Shown: positions 62,213 through 64,000 of the stretch, in pieces | Numbering within the stretch: the first letter of the stretch is position 1 | How the letters are laid out: every line of letters starts with the position of its first letter | From: Drosophila persimilis | Taxonomy: Eukaryota > Arthropoda > Insecta > Diptera > Drosophilidae | Length of the DNA stretch: 64,000 nucleotides | Assembly (NCBI RefSeq): GCF_003286085.1 | Contig: NW_020825374.1 | Span: 62,001 to 126,000 of the forward strand | Reading direction: 5' to 3' | The notes under the pieces: generated by a model | The model's input: the letters and a program-made list of their open reading frames with translations, nothing else | The model's database searches: none | What the model was told of the DNA's origin: nothing | Made by a program: the position numbers and the translations under genes

Positions 62213-64000
62213 AGGTTTGAGTTTGCTAAGTCGGCATCCCTATGCATTAATTGTCTGCGAAAAGGCCACGCTGTTGTAAAATGCAAAGCCAATAAATGTC
62301 GAGTGTGCAGCCGCTCACATCATACATTATTGCATCGATACACAGTGTCGGCTAATAGTCTCGCGTTGCCACCACCCCAAGAGAGTCCTTCTCCTCCATC
62401 AAATCAGAATCAACCTTCCACGTCACATGTTTTGCATGCGACAGCGTTGGATAGGGTAATTCTGGCTACGTCGATCGTAAGCGTCCGAACTAAGAGCGGT
62501 AAACACATTCTGGCCAGAGCTCTGCTCGACTCTGGATCACAAACAAATTTCATTACCGAGGACCTCGCTAATCGCTTACAGATCCGTAGAGAGGAGTCCT
62601 GTATTAACTTGCTTGGAATTGGTGAATCTAATTCTCAAGTAAAGGATAAAATACACACAGTGGTGAAGTCGCGAATAAATGGTAGTGAGTTCTCCTTTGA
62701 TTTTTGGATCCTGAAATCAATTTCAGGTTATCACCCTGACCAGTCAGTGAATGTGACTGACTGGCGAATCCCAGAGAACCTACCACTGGCAGACCCTTAT
62801 TTCTACAAGCCACAAAGAATAGATATGTTAATTGGAGCAGAATCGTTCTTTGAATTATTAGCTGTTGGTCAAATTAAACAAGGTCCTGACTTTCCAACTC
62901 TTCAGAAAACCCTTCTTGGTTGGGTTGTGTCGGGAAAATATGTTTCCAGGAGTTCTGCTCCTCAAATTACAAACAGTTTGAGTTGCAGTGAAGAGCTGCT
63001 AGTATCCATCGATAGGACCTTGAAAAAGTTTTGGTCACTGGAAGAAATGCCATCTACCAAGAAAATTGCCACACCTGAGCACAAGCTATGTGAAGAACAC
63101 TATCGTAAGACGACTCAGGTACTATCATCAGGTCGGTTCGAAGTAAGGATCCCGTTTAAATCAGATCCAAATTGTTTAGGCAACTCCTTTGAGGTTGCGA
63201 AACGGCGGTTTTTGTCGCTTGAAAGACGATTGCATCGTGACCCTGAGTTGAAGAAAATGTACTTGGAATTCATGGAAGAGTACCTCTCCTTAGGTCATAT
63301 GTCTCCTAATGACAATACGATTCCTTCTACTCCACACTACGTAATCCCTCATCAGTGTGTTCTGAGGCCCCAAAGTACGTCTACCAAGCTCCGAGTCGTG
63401 TTCGATGCTTCGTCCAAGACGTCCTCCAGGTGGCCTTAAATGACATTCTGATGGTGGGACCTACCATTCAAGAGGAATTATACTCGACACTGCTCCGTTT
63501 CCGTCTGCACAGGTTTGCCCTGACTGCTGATGTTAAAAAGATGTATCGCCAAGTGATGGCGAACGAAGCGGATCGGCAGTTTCAGCTCATAGTGTGGAGA
63601 AGAGACCCTTCTGAATCCTTGAGATTATACAAGCTCAACACTGTAACCTATGGGACTGGACCAGCCCCATTCTTAGCTATCCGGTGTTTGAAAAGGTTGA
63701 GTGAGTCTGCGAAGCTCTCATTCCCTAGAGCTGCTAACGTTATTGGGTCCGACTTTTACGTCGATGACTTGTTGACTGGTGCTGCATGCGTAGAGGAGCT
63801 AAGGGCAATTAAGTCCGAAGTGTCTCAGGTTCTTCAGACCGCAGGGTTTGAGTTGACTAAGTGGTTTTCAAGCTCACCCGAGATCACCGCATCTGAGAGC
63901 ACAGCCAAACCCATAACAATCTCGGATTCAGAGTCGACAAAGGCGTTAGGAATCTCATGGTTACCTACTGACGATGCCTTTAAGTTCAAAATTGTCAATT
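62213..64000 (+). pseudogene. nucleocapsid, protease and RT of right-edge BEL element
   Basis: In the frame of gag: CINCLRKGHAVVKC and CRVCSRSHHTLLH. The protease is ARALLDSGSQTNFIT (active-site Asp), with MLIGAESFF and TLLGWVVSG. RT starts at about 63330 with YVIPHQCVLRPQSTSTKLRVVFDASS. A 1-nt change at about 63425 moves the rest to another frame: ALNDILMVGP, ALTADVKKMYRQV and FYVDDLLTGA (about 63755), still open at 64000. With the TAA at 62210 these are the only two lesions in 2.8 kb. The element continues beyond the window. Confidence 0.85.

Noticed and set aside
1-64000. Strong strand bias as evidence of a piRNA cluster
   Set aside because: Many remnants are on the minus strand, but the gypsy array, two BEL elements and a LOA half are on the plus strand. 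Orientation alone does not support the call.

Overview
The window looks like Drosophila (or close dipteran) heterochromatin. I find no host gene, tRNA or rRNA. Nearly every stretch I can assign is a retrotransposon of a fly-type family: LOA-clade and CR1/Jockey-like non-LTR elements, BEL/Pao, 412/mdg1-like, 17.6/297-like, and a long Ty3/gypsy element with an env-like gene and a tRNA-Lys primer site (Osvaldo/Ulysses-like; assignment uncertain). Most are nested, truncated or frameshifted, as expected of pericentromeric, dot- or Y-chromosome sequence or a piRNA-cluster-like locus. The species cannot be fixed from sequence alone.

Layout. 1-1756 holds a BEL integrase scrap and the 3' half of a minus-strand LOA element. 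1757-21400 is a tandem array of three head-to-tail units of one gypsy-type element. Units 1 and 2 carry the same 1397-bp solo LTR inside the RT gene and the same RT-to-LTR deletion. Unit 3 lacks both and runs on through integrase, env and an extra PPxY-containing ORF, but is interrupted by a CR1-like element (14576-17204). 21401-23280 is the 5' half of a minus-strand LOA element, possibly the same insertion as at 285-1756. 23424-27840 holds small remnants: BEL RT, a BEL solo LTR, a CR1-like tail, a 17.6-like LTR with env fragment, and about 1.4 kb that I cannot assign. 27855-33864 is an old plus-strand BEL element with an internal copied block. 33936-35841 is CR1-like copy B. 35842-39662 is a minus-strand 412-like element. 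39663-40552 is a BEL gag/protease scrap. 40670-42165 is a plus-strand LOA 5' half. CR1-like copy C (42166-53154) is split by a young minus-strand BEL element (43479-51320). 53155-64000 holds a plus-strand BEL element, apparently interrupted at its gag start by a coding-intact minus-strand BEL element (54166-60428) and by a 753-bp terminal-inverted-repeat element (60432-61184).

Main points of interest. The BEL element at 43479-51320 carries an intact extra ORF in the env position (43886-44833). It encodes a second nucleocapsid zinc-knuckle plus retropepsin-like module. A branch-point/acceptor pair just upstream and a donor in the first gag codons match it in phase, so a spliced subgenomic RNA is predicted. 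The tandem array preserves a readable order of duplication and insertion. The BEL element at 54166-60428 has an uninterrupted gag-pol frame of about 1,720 codons between LTRs that differ only by two indels in repeats, so it may be recently active, although its target-site duplication is missing.
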